A stretch of 64,000 nt of DNA. Source: Sclerotinia nivalis. Lineage: Eukaryota > Ascomycota > Leotiomycetes > Helotiales > Sclerotiniaceae. Position numbers and translations under genes: made by a program. Of the stretch, positions 34,901 to 44,572 are shown piece by piece. The stretch spans positions 2,914,001 to 2,978,000 of the forward strand of contig JAPEIS010000001.1 in the NCBI GenBank assembly GCA_029531795.1, in the 5' to 3' direction. Every line of letters starts with the position of its first letter. Position 1 is the stretch's first letter. The notes beneath the pieces were generated by a model. That model was not told where the DNA came from. It made no database searches and saw only the letters and a list, made by a program, of their open reading frames with translations.

Positions 34901-35112
34901 GTTTGGTTACAATTTCTGCCGATGTGAATTATTCTCGAGAAGGATTGGATGCAGCGTAAGAAAGTGCAAGAGTGAAGGAAATATCACTAGTGCGTTTTTA
35001 GGACTATCTCATATTAGACGATTAACCTCTCTTGATTAATTTGAGTCTATATGTTGGCGGGAGATATAAGCTAACCAACAATAACTACTGATGCGACCAT
35101 TCGCAATCTTGA

Positions 35113-35874
35113 CTAATATAGAAGCTTACGAATTTGCTCTCTCGATTCCTTAAAATACTCGATTTCCTTTGTCAGTCGTTTAACATCCATTCTCAGTCGA
35201 CTGTTTTCTTCTTGCAATTTTTGTGTTCTCTCGATTTGTTTATCGTACCCCACATTTTGTCTTTTGGCTTCATCCAATTCCTCGCTCAGGATTCTGATCT
35301 TCTCATCGCCCTCCCGATTTATCTTCACCAACGCCTCCTTTTCTTTTGTGAGTTCTTTGATCACATCATCCCGAGCTGTGATGCTAGCTTGCAAAGAATC
35401 AACGAGGCGGGAAATTTCGGTCCCCCATCTTTCCCATTCTTGAGCCTCTTCCTCTGACTTGCGAAGCATTTCCTTGTATCTTGTGACACAGTTCGTCGAG
35501 GAGGTGGCATGTTTTTGCACTAGTCTTTTGATTTTGGCACCGAGCTCTTCGTCTTGCTCAATGGGGCACATTGCTCCAGGCATCTGTTCCAGCACATGTG
35601 TTTTTGGCTTGTCAACTGCTTCATCTGGAGTTAGCTGCAATCCTTTAATCCAACAGCATGAATATTGTCTATCTAAAACTGTACTAGAGGTGGCAGCTGC
35701 CGCCGCAGCCCGACGTAGATACAACTTACTCTGTGAAGAAACTTTAGACTTCTTACTGTGCCGCTCCTTATCGAGGGGCTCATCACGGGATATTCGCTTA
35801 GCGGTCGCTGAGCTTTGGGGAGTCGGTAAGCTATGCGCCATTGAGCTCGTTGAAAGAGAGATATGGCCGAGCAT
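35113..35874 (-). CDS. Array member 2: coiled-coil protein (253 aa)
   Basis: The frame is open from the ATG at 35874 (the open stretch above it has only TTG) to a TAG at 35113. The first third is low-complexity with basic KKSK and an Ala run. From ~residue 120 the protein is a near-continuous coiled coil. It contains ITARDDVIKELTKEKEAL, matching the A-R-D-x-x-I-x-x-L block of its neighbours, and ends FKESREQIRKLLY, a weak version of the LEDWR block. A 51-nt intron (35679-35729, GTAAGT...TACAG) fits splice rules and preserves frame, so a 236-aa form is equally possible. The function is unknown. Confidence 0.55.
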   Translation of the reverse strand: MLGHISLSTSSMAHSLPTPQSSATAKRISRDEPLDKERHSKKSKVSSQSKLYLRRAAAAAATSSTVLDRQYSCCWIKGLQLTPDEAVDKPKTHVLEQMPGAMCPIEQDEELGAKIKRLVQKHATSSTNCVTRYKEMLRKSEEEAQEWERWGTEISRLVDSLQASITARDDVIKELTKEKEALVKINREGDEKIRILSEELDEAKRQNVGYDKQIERTQKLQEENSRLRMDVKRLTKEIEYFKESREQIRKLLY

Positions 35875-36224
35875 CGCTGATTCGGATAAATCTTGGAGAC
35901 CAGGAAATCTCAAGTCAGTTTTAATATTAGCTCTCGGCTCGTCCTTTCAGGCACTGCGGACTAGATATCCAAGTCTACCTCGCGATCAAGTTTATGCTTC
36001 AGAATGCTGGCCCAGCTCGCGTGCAAGCACAATGCCACTTTATTACAAGTCAGTTCGTATTTTTTTGCTTCTAGAAAAATGGAACTAGACGCGGAAAGTT
36101 CATTCTTAGGCAACAACTCAACAACGGTTGCAACCCGGATGTTTGCACTTTCCCAAGCTGACATTTTTCTTTCGGCTAACGACAAACTATAACTTCTCAG
36201 AAAATTTCAAGACATATCGATTAT

Positions 36225-36881
36225 TTATGCCCGCCCAATAAGAAGATTTGCGACCAGGTCCTTCAACATCTTCTTCATACGCTTCCTCCAATCTTCCAAT
36301 TCTTCAACTGTCAACTTTAGTTCATTTTTTCTGCCTTCGAGCTCCTGAATCTTTACAGCCTGGTCTTGGATCATAATTTTCGCGGCCTCGTTTCCCTCTT
36401 TCAATAACTCCAAGTTTTCCTCGGCAGCATTTGCCTTTTCCTTCCACATTCGATGCTCCTCCTTGAAGGTTTCGAGTTCCTTCTTCAAATCATCGATTTC
36501 TAGATCTTGCGCTCTGACAATGTCCTCCAAATTTGATAATTTGAAGAATTTAGCAACGACATCCGCGGTAAACTTATGAAAGGCACGACTTCTTTCTTCG
36601 ATAGAGGTAAACCCTTTTTCGCTATCTTGAACGGAAGCCGGGGATCTCCTTGAGTAGTTCCATGTCTGTTCGCTTGAGCTGTGCCGTTCGAGCTGTATTG
36701 TGTTAGCTTCCGTGATGTTGTATCTGGCGCTACGAACCATCGTTTGAAGGCTTCCGGGATATGGGTGCCGGTGCGTTGGATCCCTTCGCCATGCTGCCTT
36801 TGATTGGATTCGAGGGTTTCTTGATACAATCATCGGTATGACACCCATCCATTTGTTTGCGGATACTCTCTGTGGAATCAT
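36225..36881 (-). CDS. Array member 3: coiled-coil protein with LEDWR block
   Basis: An open frame of 218 residues runs from the ATG at 36881. An internal 45-nt segment (36693-36737, GTTCGT...GCTAACACAATACAG) closely matches the 3' intron of member 4 and keeps frame, giving 203 residues if spliced. The N-terminal half is basic and probably disordered. From ~residue 105 it is a long heptad coil with VRAQDLEIDDLKKEL and the C-terminal ELEDWRKRMKKMLKDL. No known domain is seen. It is codirectional with members 1, 2, 4 and 5, and is separated from member 4 by ~360 bp. Confidence 0.6.
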   Translation of the reverse strand: MIPQRVSANKWMGVIPMIVSRNPRIQSKAAWRRDPTHRHPYPGSLQTMVRSARYNITEANTIQLERHSSSEQTWNYSRRSPASVQDSEKGFTSIEERSRAFHKFTADVVAKFFKLSNLEDIVRAQDLEIDDLKKELETFKEEHRMWKEKANAAEENLELLKEGNEAAKIMIQDQAVKIQELEGRKNELKLTVEELEDWRKRMKKMLKDLVANLLIGRA

Positions 36882-37244
36882 TTGAAGATAGATGCTAAAC
36901 GAATGCTCTTTGTGGTGATAAATGCAGCTGAGTTGGAGATAAGTGTAGGGTAAAGAGCAGAGGATCAGAATTTAGAAGGAATTTCGTGCAGATACATAGA
37001 TATATCTATGCGATACCACTTACATTTAGTAACCCGAAGCCGAAAGAAACCAACAGTGCCGGAAGGTAGAGGGAGCGAAGAAACGATGATCTCTCAAACA
37101 TAACAGGGGTTCCACGGATATTCGCATTTTGATCGGCGCTTCAAGTGAATGGCTTCAAAAACTTTTCTTATTTATCAGAGAGTCCATCCATCTGCTCCCT
37201 GCAACTCAAACAGCCCAAGTTCCATATTTATATTCAACTCTAAC

Positions 37245-37727
37245 CTAAGTCGTCAACGAATGTTTTAACAGCTCAGAAACTTCACCAGTCAATATCTTGC
37301 GAGCTTTGATTCTCCAATCTTCCAGATTCTTAACCTTCGCCATTTGACCTGCCCTTGCTGATTCCAAATCCCCTGCCTTTGTCTTCATCTGTTCTCTCTC
37401 ATGATTGCACTTCTGAAGCGACTCTCTCAATTCGTAGTTTTCCTTCTTCAGCTTCTCGATCTCCATATCTCGAGCTTTGACATCATTTTGCAAAGTGCAG
37501 ACCTTCTTCGTTACGCTTGCTGTGGAAACCTCGAGTGCCTCATCTGTGAGATCAATTATCCCCTCGATTGCGTCGAAAATTTCTTTACCCTGTCGAATGA
37601 GATCATTCATCTCATCGAAGATTTCTGTCTTCATTTGTTTGCGTCGACTTTCAAGTGCTGTGCTGTGTTAGCTCTGCAACGTGGAGCATATTCGGTAGCA
37701 CGAACTATTGGGGCTCTTCAGCTGCAT
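37245..37727 (-). CDS. Array member 4: coiled-coil protein with LEDWR block, start uncertain
   Basis: From the ATG at 37727 the model is 144 residues: exon 1 37727-37706, intron 37705-37658 (48 nt, GTTCGT...GCTAACACAGCACAG), exon 2 37657-37245. Splicing removes an in-frame TAA. The same frame stays open upstream to an ATG at 37853 except for one TGA at 37779-37781. A longer ancestral protein beginning MAGSSTDLIRRDSDG has therefore probably been truncated. The coil holds VKARDMEIEKLKKENYEL and ends with NLEDWRIKARKILTG. The repeat at 37880 is inserted only 27 bp above the upstream ATG, so the original promoter is displaced. Confidence 0.5.
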
Positions 37728-37873
37728 AACCGTTTGAGGCTTGCCTTTTGCGGGAGAACTCTTTTTCTTCAACTTTGGTCAAACAAGTTGGTCATTAATT
37801 GAGGATTCACCATCGGAGTCCCTGCGAATAAGATCGGTGGAAGATCCAGCCATTTTTGATTCAAGGGATCTTT

Positions 37874-38411
37874 AGACGTTGAGAATTCCTAATAAGTTAT
37901 TAAATCACTTAATAATATTTACCGAACCAATAGTTATATGATCACGTGATATATTAATAATATGATTTCATATTATTAAATTTTATTATTATATAAAATT
38001 TCGATCATATATCATATCAGAATGATTTATAATGGAATAGAATGAAATGGAAGCATATAGAATTTTCTTATTCTCAGATTGAATACTATTGGTTATTATT
38101 TCCTTTTATTATATAAAATGATTCTATAAGATTCGATTTAAATCGATCTTATTTATAATCATAGAATAGTGTAGAATCTCATTAAAATCTATAAATACGA
38201 AGATCTTCTTCAAAGAATTCTTCGAGAAAATAAACAGATAAAAATTCAATATTCAATATATATATAATTCTGACTTCAATATTCTATTGTTCATATATTC
38301 GATCACTCCTAAGCTAAATACGACTAAGTCTTCCACTATTATAATAAATAATATTATAGTATTATTATTATATTATTTATTATTATCCGATCAACCTCCT
38401 CCGAGAGACGT
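37874..38411 (+). mobile_element. LTR-like repeat, copy B (inside the coiled-coil array)
   Basis: The repeat is 37880-38405 (526 bp) between AGACGT at 37874-37879 and 38406-38411. It starts TGAGAATTCCTAATAAG and ends CTCCTCCGAG, and it is nearly identical to the inverted copy at 16813-17340. It is AT-rich and non-coding, with an ATCACGTGAT palindrome and a CTATAAATACGAAG TATA-like site. It separates array members 4 and 5 and lies directly upstream of member 4, so it could supply or remove a promoter. Solo LTR is the preferred reading. Confidence 0.65.
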
Positions 38412-38717
38412 CGTCGGTTTTTATTGAACCGAAAAAATTACAAAGATATTAATGTCGAGGCCTTTCTCATTTATGAACATCTAGAAATACACGACGCCAT
38501 TTGATTAGAAATGTGCTGAAGACTTTCGGAAATCAAGCTTAAAATTATGCAATATTTACCGCCAGCACCCGTTTCCAAAACAAAAAAGAAAACAAACGGC
38601 TACTGACATTACAACAAGGGGTCACGGATATTTGCATTATTACCGCAATAACAATCTCTTTATATTTCTAGACCAAAATCGGCATGTCATATGTGACAGA
38701 GCGTTTGCCATTTGCCG

Positions 38718-39278
38718 TCATAGTTTAGCTTCTCCAATCAGCATTTCCCGCATCGATTTTCTCCAATCTTCAAGCTCTTTGAGTTTCGCCGCTTGCTTTT
38801 CCATCGTAGACGCTAGCTCCATACTCCTTTGCTCCAGCCTTGCAATCTCCTCTTTTTGCTTCTTCAGCTTATCGTTTTCCTTCTTCAATCTCGCAATATC
38901 ATCATCACGGGCCATAACATCCCTTATCAGATATGTTATTTCTCCCCTGCTGATTCTCTTAGTTCTGTCTCGGCAACTCGCAGCTTGGCATTGAGGCCAA
39001 CTGTCGAGTCCCGGTAAGCAATGGCGTTTCTTTTTAAGGATGCCAGAACCTTCTCCCCTTCCGTCATCGTAGCTAGGAGGGTATCAAATTTTGTGTTGTG
39101 GTCTGGATGGACTGATTAGTTATCTTGAAGGGACTATGAAAGCTGTCTTATGGAATTACCGCTCTTCGAACCGGATAACGCATCCGTTCTATCTTTCCTT
39201 AAATCCACGACGCCGCCTTGTTGTCGAGTCGGATTTTGTGCTGGTGGAAGACGAAGGTGTGCTTGGCTGCACAGACAT
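38718..39278 (-). pseudogene. Array member 5: frameshifted coiled-coil gene
   Basis: The 3' part (38718-38960) reads ITYLIRDVMARDDDIARLKK, then a coil, and ends ELEDWRKSMREMLIGEAKL, so both family blocks are present. Just upstream the coding sense continues in another frame (39085-38935: a coil with AKLRVAETELRESAGEK then TAA). The change of frame lies in AGCAGGGGAGAAATAAC. A splice-like segment (39154-39107, GTAATT...ATAACTAATCAG) leads to a further upstream piece starting at the ATG at 39278 (MSVQPSTPSSSTS, then RRRRG and a TAG). The pieces do not combine into one open model, so I call it a pseudogene. Confidence 0.55.
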
Positions 39279-40116
39279 ATTGTTCTCCGCTGGACTGGAA
39301 ATGTTTGAGCTGCCAGATCTCGAAGCTACAATATGTATCGTCAGACCACAATGTAATAGCTCTGCGAATAGTTTTCCACTTTCAAATTTTATTCCAAGTA
39401 TACATCCGCGTAGTATTCATCCTGGGAACAATGAACGTGTGGTAATCTAAGAAAAAGTGCAAAAAGCAACCTCGCTGCGTTTATGCTGCACATGATTCGA
39501 TCTGCAAGCATCAAAAGCTTCACAACACATAGTGACATTCCTCGACTAGGATACATTTACCGAATTATGCTGGCTAATACCAAAGCCAGCTATAAAATAA
39601 GGAACGCGGCGGCGTTTTCATTAGGTTTAGTATAAAGGCGAGGTCTGAATGTAACGCATATATCTTTAGGCATCAACGGGAAGGGGCTTTTTCGATATCC
39701 GATCCTTGATATCAAAAAAAGCTCCCGTGAACAAGCCGCATATATCTGTCGCAGAATCGATTAAACAATGCTCGGTGACCCTTTTGAGTCAACAGCAAAC
39801 AGAATTGGTGGGGCAGATCGAGTCTCGACCAGAAAAAGGAATCACCCCTCTTTTGATCCACCTCGTACAACATACAAACGCTCTGGCTCAATGCTAGCAA
39901 TCATATTGTTCTTCTTACCAAGTTGATAATTTTGGGGTCAATGTTATTTAAGTAATCTAGGGGCTGTGGATGATGCAATTTCCTCGAATTCATCGTACTG
40001 AGTTTTCGAACGAAAGACTGCCGCTATCGACTGAAATATGGTATGTATCATCTCACACTGATAGCAGCATTTTATGGTTCTAACATCTCAGTTAGAATCC
40101 CCCGTCAAACTCAGAC
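39279..40116. other. Spacer at the strand switch of the array
   Basis: This is the divergent intergenic region between the minus-strand members (left) and plus-strand members (right). Only chance ORFs are visible. A possible first non-coding exon ends at GTATGT (40041) with an acceptor near 40090, ahead of the member 6 start. Confidence 0.4.
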
Positions 40117-40739
40117 ATGGATCGAACAAATCCTCCAGACACAGAAACTGGAAATTCAAGGACCAATCGTAAGTACACATAAATTACGATAGTCGTCCCT
40201 CGTCATAGTAGCTGAATCTAAAATTTCCAAAGGTAACAAGAGAGCAAGAACAGACGACCCAGCGCGGGCCGAGCTTGGTGATGCGATGGCAGTCATAGAA
40301 CGAAACCTAGAAGCGAAATCGAAGATGACATCAGAGATCGAGAATCTCAAAGCACGAATTGTGCAATTGAGTTCAGAGTCTAGCGCAACCACGTCAAGAT
40401 ACCAGCGACTCTCCGATGAGAAAGCAATTTTGCAGAGGATCAATCAGGATCAGGCCCAGAGAAGTGAGAGACAGCAAACTGAGTTGTCAAGGATTAGGAA
40501 GGAAATGGAAACTCTAGGTTCTAAGGCGGTAGAGGAACTTCACAGGTTTTCTACCGTAGATACCGAGAAAGACCGATTGATAGCGTTGCAAAAAGAAACC
40601 ATACAATCTCTCTTAGAGGAAAAGGCTGAATATACAAAAATAATCAAAGAGCTCCAAATACGAACAGAAGAATGAAGCAAAATTAAGGGATTTTGAACAG
40701 TTGGGGACCGATCTCAAGAAGCTCATCACGGGAGCGTAG
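40117..40739 (+). CDS. Array member 6: coiled-coil protein, truncated by a frameshift
   Basis: Exon 1 is 40117-40168, followed by an intron at 40169-40232 (64 nt, GTAAGT, branch GCTGAAT), then exon 2 from 40233. The frame stops with TGA at 40673-40675 (164 residues). In the +1 frame right after the stop, sequence continues as EAKLRDFEQLGTDLKKLITGA and ends TAG at 40737-40739. This is a recognisable counterpart of the C-terminal KLKELEDWRKSMREMLIGEA of its neighbours, so one extra base (the T of AATGAAGC) has cut off the conserved end. The N-terminus has a short basic KRAR segment and then a continuous heptad coil. The feature end includes the frameshifted tail. Confidence 0.55.
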
Positions 40740-41164
40740 GGTCTTGGCCGTGGTGTATCTATCAGCCATTTAGTTCATGTTGATGGGATATGAGTCTATA
40801 GCTAGTCTAAATCTGTTACCTCCGGTGGTTCATTATCAATGCGGCATCTATTCTTCTGAAAGTCTTTAAAAAGCATACAGCTCATATTCAAAAGCAAGTA
40901 CGAGAAATTGACGATAAATTTCGGCCTAATTACACCCTGCTTTTACACAAACCTCTTTTTCGTTATCCAATTTCCGAAATCTTCAAAAGAAAACCCAAGT
41001 TGCTTCCCGTAATCCATGCAAGTGCGTCGGAACTCGGGGCCAGATCTTCGATGCCTTTTCCAAAAAAATCCTCTACTGCCGTTCTTACTTTCTATATTTT
41101 CTTCTCATCACCCCCCTTTTATCATTCCAGTTTTCCACATTGAACATCCAGAGCAGAAGTCAAC

Positions 41165-42133
41165 ATGGGCAAGAAGTCTTCCAAGAAGTCTTCTAAGAAA
41201 GCTAACTTAAAGATGGAAAAGAACGAAAGCCCTTCAGATAGGGGAGGTATTACCGAGGTGTGTTCATGATGAAGGCCTCACGGAACTTCAGCATTCTAAT
41301 CTATGTTCAGGAATTCACCATCGTCAGTGATGCAGCTATTCGCCATGCCCTTTCAAATTTGACTTTACAGCCCGATGGTAGGTTCAATGAGTCTTCATGC
41401 TTTCAGCTCTTCTTGTTACAGTCTTAAAGTAACAGGGATAAATATTCAGTACCTGTAGCTGGCACCTCGGGTCACGACACCAGCCAAGCTGAATCATCTC
41501 AAACTTCTTCCACTGAGACGGCCAATACAATTGGTGTTCAGGGAGAAAAGCCAACAGCGACTCAGCCTTGCGCAACTGAGGCCAAGCAAAAAACTAGCCA
41601 CTCAACTCAAAGCCGTTTGTCTTTCTCCGAGCCTCTTATGAGGCATTCCTATTTTTCGCTCTACGCATTCGCTAATCAAATCCACAGAAAACAAAGAAAA
41701 AGAGAAATCCGAAGACCCCAAAGCCTGGCAGAACTGGGACCAAGAACTCCTCGACGCCCTCAACGCTGTAAGAGTTCAATTCGAGATTAAATCCGGATTG
41801 GAAAATTGCATAAAGGACATAAATGAAGTGGTCAAGGAAATAATTGATGAAGGCGGATTTGCTTTCAATCTCGAGGGTAAATCGGCTATGGGACCTTTCG
41901 TCGAGCAAATAGAGAAAGAGTTTCATCTGGATCAAGTGCGAGTTTTGTATCGGGAACATAAGAAGGCGAGCGAGAAGAGTATTGCAGAGATTCATAAGAG
42001 GAACCAAGAGGTGATCTGGAAATTTGGCAAATGGAGGGCTGAGAGGATTTTGGAGGCCATAAAGTTTGAGGAGATGGGACGAATGTTCATGTTGAGTGAT
42101 ACTACTGGAGAAGGTTCTGGTGATGCGGTTTGA
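41165..42133 (+). CDS. Array member 7: four-exon Lys-rich coiled-coil protein
   Basis: Exons are 41165-41257, 41311-41377, 41450-41614 and 41688-42133, giving 256 residues; introns of 53, 72 and 73 nt have GT/AG ends and match in phase. The N-terminus is strongly basic (MGKKSSKKSSKKANLK, a possible nuclear localisation signal), the middle is Ser/Thr/Gln-rich, and the last 140 residues are helical (NWDQELLDALNAV, FEIKSGLENC). Near the end FGKWRAERILEAIKFEEM resembles the W-R block of the array. The other family block is not evident, so membership is less certain than for members 3-5. No known domain is seen. Confidence 0.6.
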
Positions 42134-42932
42134 AGTTTTTTTTTCAATATTTCAAGTGATTTTGACGGTAACGATGGTTTTACTTTTCAATTTGAAATGT
42201 ATTAGTTATTTAAAATGATCAGCGTATGGAAAGTTTTTGATGTTTCTTGAGTGACTTTGATTGTTTGAAAAGCTTATTTCGAATCTTCCACTCCTTTATA
42301 CAACATACGTCCGACATCACTTTGCCAGAGCATATTGTAATTGATCTGGATGGGACTCAGCAGCTCGTCTAAATCAAATTTTGTTCTCTTCCCGTCTTTG
42401 ATTGGTAACCATAGTCTTCTATCAAAGAGGTAGTAAAGGCACCTGACAACATTTGAGAATGCTTATCCCTCCTGGTTAAACTCACATCATGCTTTGCAAA
42501 ATAGTAACTAAATATTTGTGAAGTGAAGTCATGCAAAAGATGAGATCGAACTCACAAAGATTGTGCATAGTGAGATGAATAATATTGAATTTTTCACCCG
42601 GAATTCTACTGGGAGAGTACTCCGAGATGACTGTATGATACAAAACGAGACACTATTTATTAATCTAGCATCCAACCTCCAATATTTGTGTATCCCCATC
42701 TCCATTTTTTTATGCTTGCATTGACTTGTATTCACAACGAGCTGGCCCTATATTGAGATCATTCAACTCATCCATTCTCTCCACGTCCTGGGCGATAGTA
42801 TCATTGTTTATCTACCCCAGACCGGGTCAAATCTTCTGAGCCTCTGCAAACTCGCTTAATAGATACTTCATCGAGAGCGTTTCCCATCTCCCTTTTCTCA
42901 GTAATACTTATAGGAGATAGGAATGTCCCGGT
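42134..42932. other. Spacer between array and TFIIB/PHD gene
   Basis: This is convergent 3' flank of member 7 (plus) and the TFIIB/PHD-like gene (minus). I see no gene or repeat of note in this 800 bp. Confidence 0.5.
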
Positions 42933-44572
42933 TTATGTCTGTTTACTTTGTGCCGGCGAATCTGGCATTGTAATTTCAAAGGAATTGTCCTCGAGAGCGG
43001 CAAAGTATGCTTCATGAGCGTCATCCAATTCTTTTTTGGCTTTCCGGCAACGTTCTTTGAGTTGTTCGATCATCTCGTTGCCTGTTATATTGGTTTTGAG
43101 TTGCCCTTGTGCTAATTGGGAGGTTCCGCTCAGCTCGTCACTTAACGTATCAGTGCTTGATTCCTTTTCAGTCCTTTCGCTATCGTAGGAAACAACACTA
43201 CTGAGAGCGAGTCCCAAGGTCTTCTCTGTTAAGTTCGAAGGATCTTGCTCCACGTGAGGATGGATAGTACAAGGGACGCATCTTCGACAAACCAAATCAC
43301 CTGGCTCAGGAGTGTCAATAATCGCATTGGACTTAGTCGCACAGCTCATGTGATATGCACCCAAACATCTCATACATAACTCCAATGGCTCAAACGTGCC
43401 ACTTGATGTACTTTTCTTATGTAGCTTATGGCAGATCTGACAGCATTCTTCGGGAGGTGCCCCTGAAGGTATTAGCAGACATCACTGTACAATTCCATAG
43501 GAGAACATACTAAATGCTCTCAAGCAAGAGCAGTTCGTGTCATTCCTGAACTCCCAAAGAATCTCAAAAGATTTACGGATAGACTCTTTGTATTCTGATG
43601 ACAAAGTATTTGTGAGAATGCGGATTGCAACGAAGGTTCGAGAAATATTGCACTGCCGGCATGCAATATAGATGCAGCAAGCAACAAGCAAGGCTTGCAA
43701 TTTACCCATTGTTCCATCAGAGCAGAGGCAATCGTCCTTGGCTTCGGAAAGAATTTTCCATAGGTACTTTGCTTTGTTGACAACATTCACCGGAAAATTC
43801 CCAGCTTTGCAATCGTCTTTGATTTTTCGGCAACCCATGAGGAAGGTCATTTGATGTTCATTTCGCGATGTTTTAGCCTCCAGTTCCTACAGAAAGTTAC
43901 TTACCGTTATGCGAATAATGAACATACGGTACATACCTCATCGCTACTCGGTTGGCCCGAAGAAGAACTTAAATCGATAGAACCCCCAGGGGGATTTTTC
44001 ATGTGATCGCACTGAAACTTAGAAGAGCTTGATTCAACCAACGAAGGTTCTTTATTGGTGTATTGACTGTAATAAAGGCCCTTCGTTGGCGCAATCGACG
44101 AATTAGAAGTAGCAGCGGTTGTAGCTGCTTCTCTCTCTTCGTCGTGCTGGGATTTGGAAAAGTCCCATATTTTCGACTGGTTTTCCAGACGTTCTAAGTA
44201 TTGTGTATAATGGCTCCCCGGGGTTGGCACAGTGCCATACCATTCGCCCAAAGAGTTAACACCAAAAGGTGCTTCGAACGTTTCTCCAATTCGCTCGTTC
44301 TGGAGATCAGAGGGCCTCGTTTCCTTCAGCGGGCTTTCTAAATATTGCCTGTACTGAAATGGCGGGGTTGGCGCATGGAGAATTCCTTGGCTCGGAGAAT
44401 TAGAATCGAGAGATACTTCAGGCGTATCTCTCATTTCTTCATAATGTGAGTCAGAAGGATTCGGCTCCTCTGAAGGGCTTCTTGCGCCATCCATGTGTCT
44501 ATTTTGTGCCAATATAGAATAAGGGCTTATCGAACGCGTGTATAGACGGTCCGGGATTTCATTCATTTCCAT
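42933..44572 (-). CDS. TFIIB-type cyclin repeat fused to a PHD finger
   Basis: Exon 1 is 44572-43937, exon 2 43886-43511 and exon 3 43462-42933, with introns of 50 and 48 nt (GTATGT; branch GCTAAT in the second), giving 513 residues in consistent phase. Residues 1-212 are low-complexity, with repeated Y-x-Q-Y-L motifs. Residues ~225-340 form one TFIIB-like cyclin fold; the diagnostic stretch is ALLVACCIYIACRQ...SRTFVAIR, matching the TFIIB signature YIACRQ-x(3)-RTF. Residues ~345-400 form a PHD finger, C-x2-C-x(n)-C-x2-C-x4-H-x2-C-x(n)-C-x2-C (QIC, LCMRCLGAYHMSC, VCRRC). An acidic linker and a terminal coil (EQLKERCRKAKKELDDAHEA) follow. No zinc ribbon and no second cyclin repeat are present, so it is not canonical TFIIB. 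A chromatin-linked transcription role is inferred. Confidence 0.75.
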
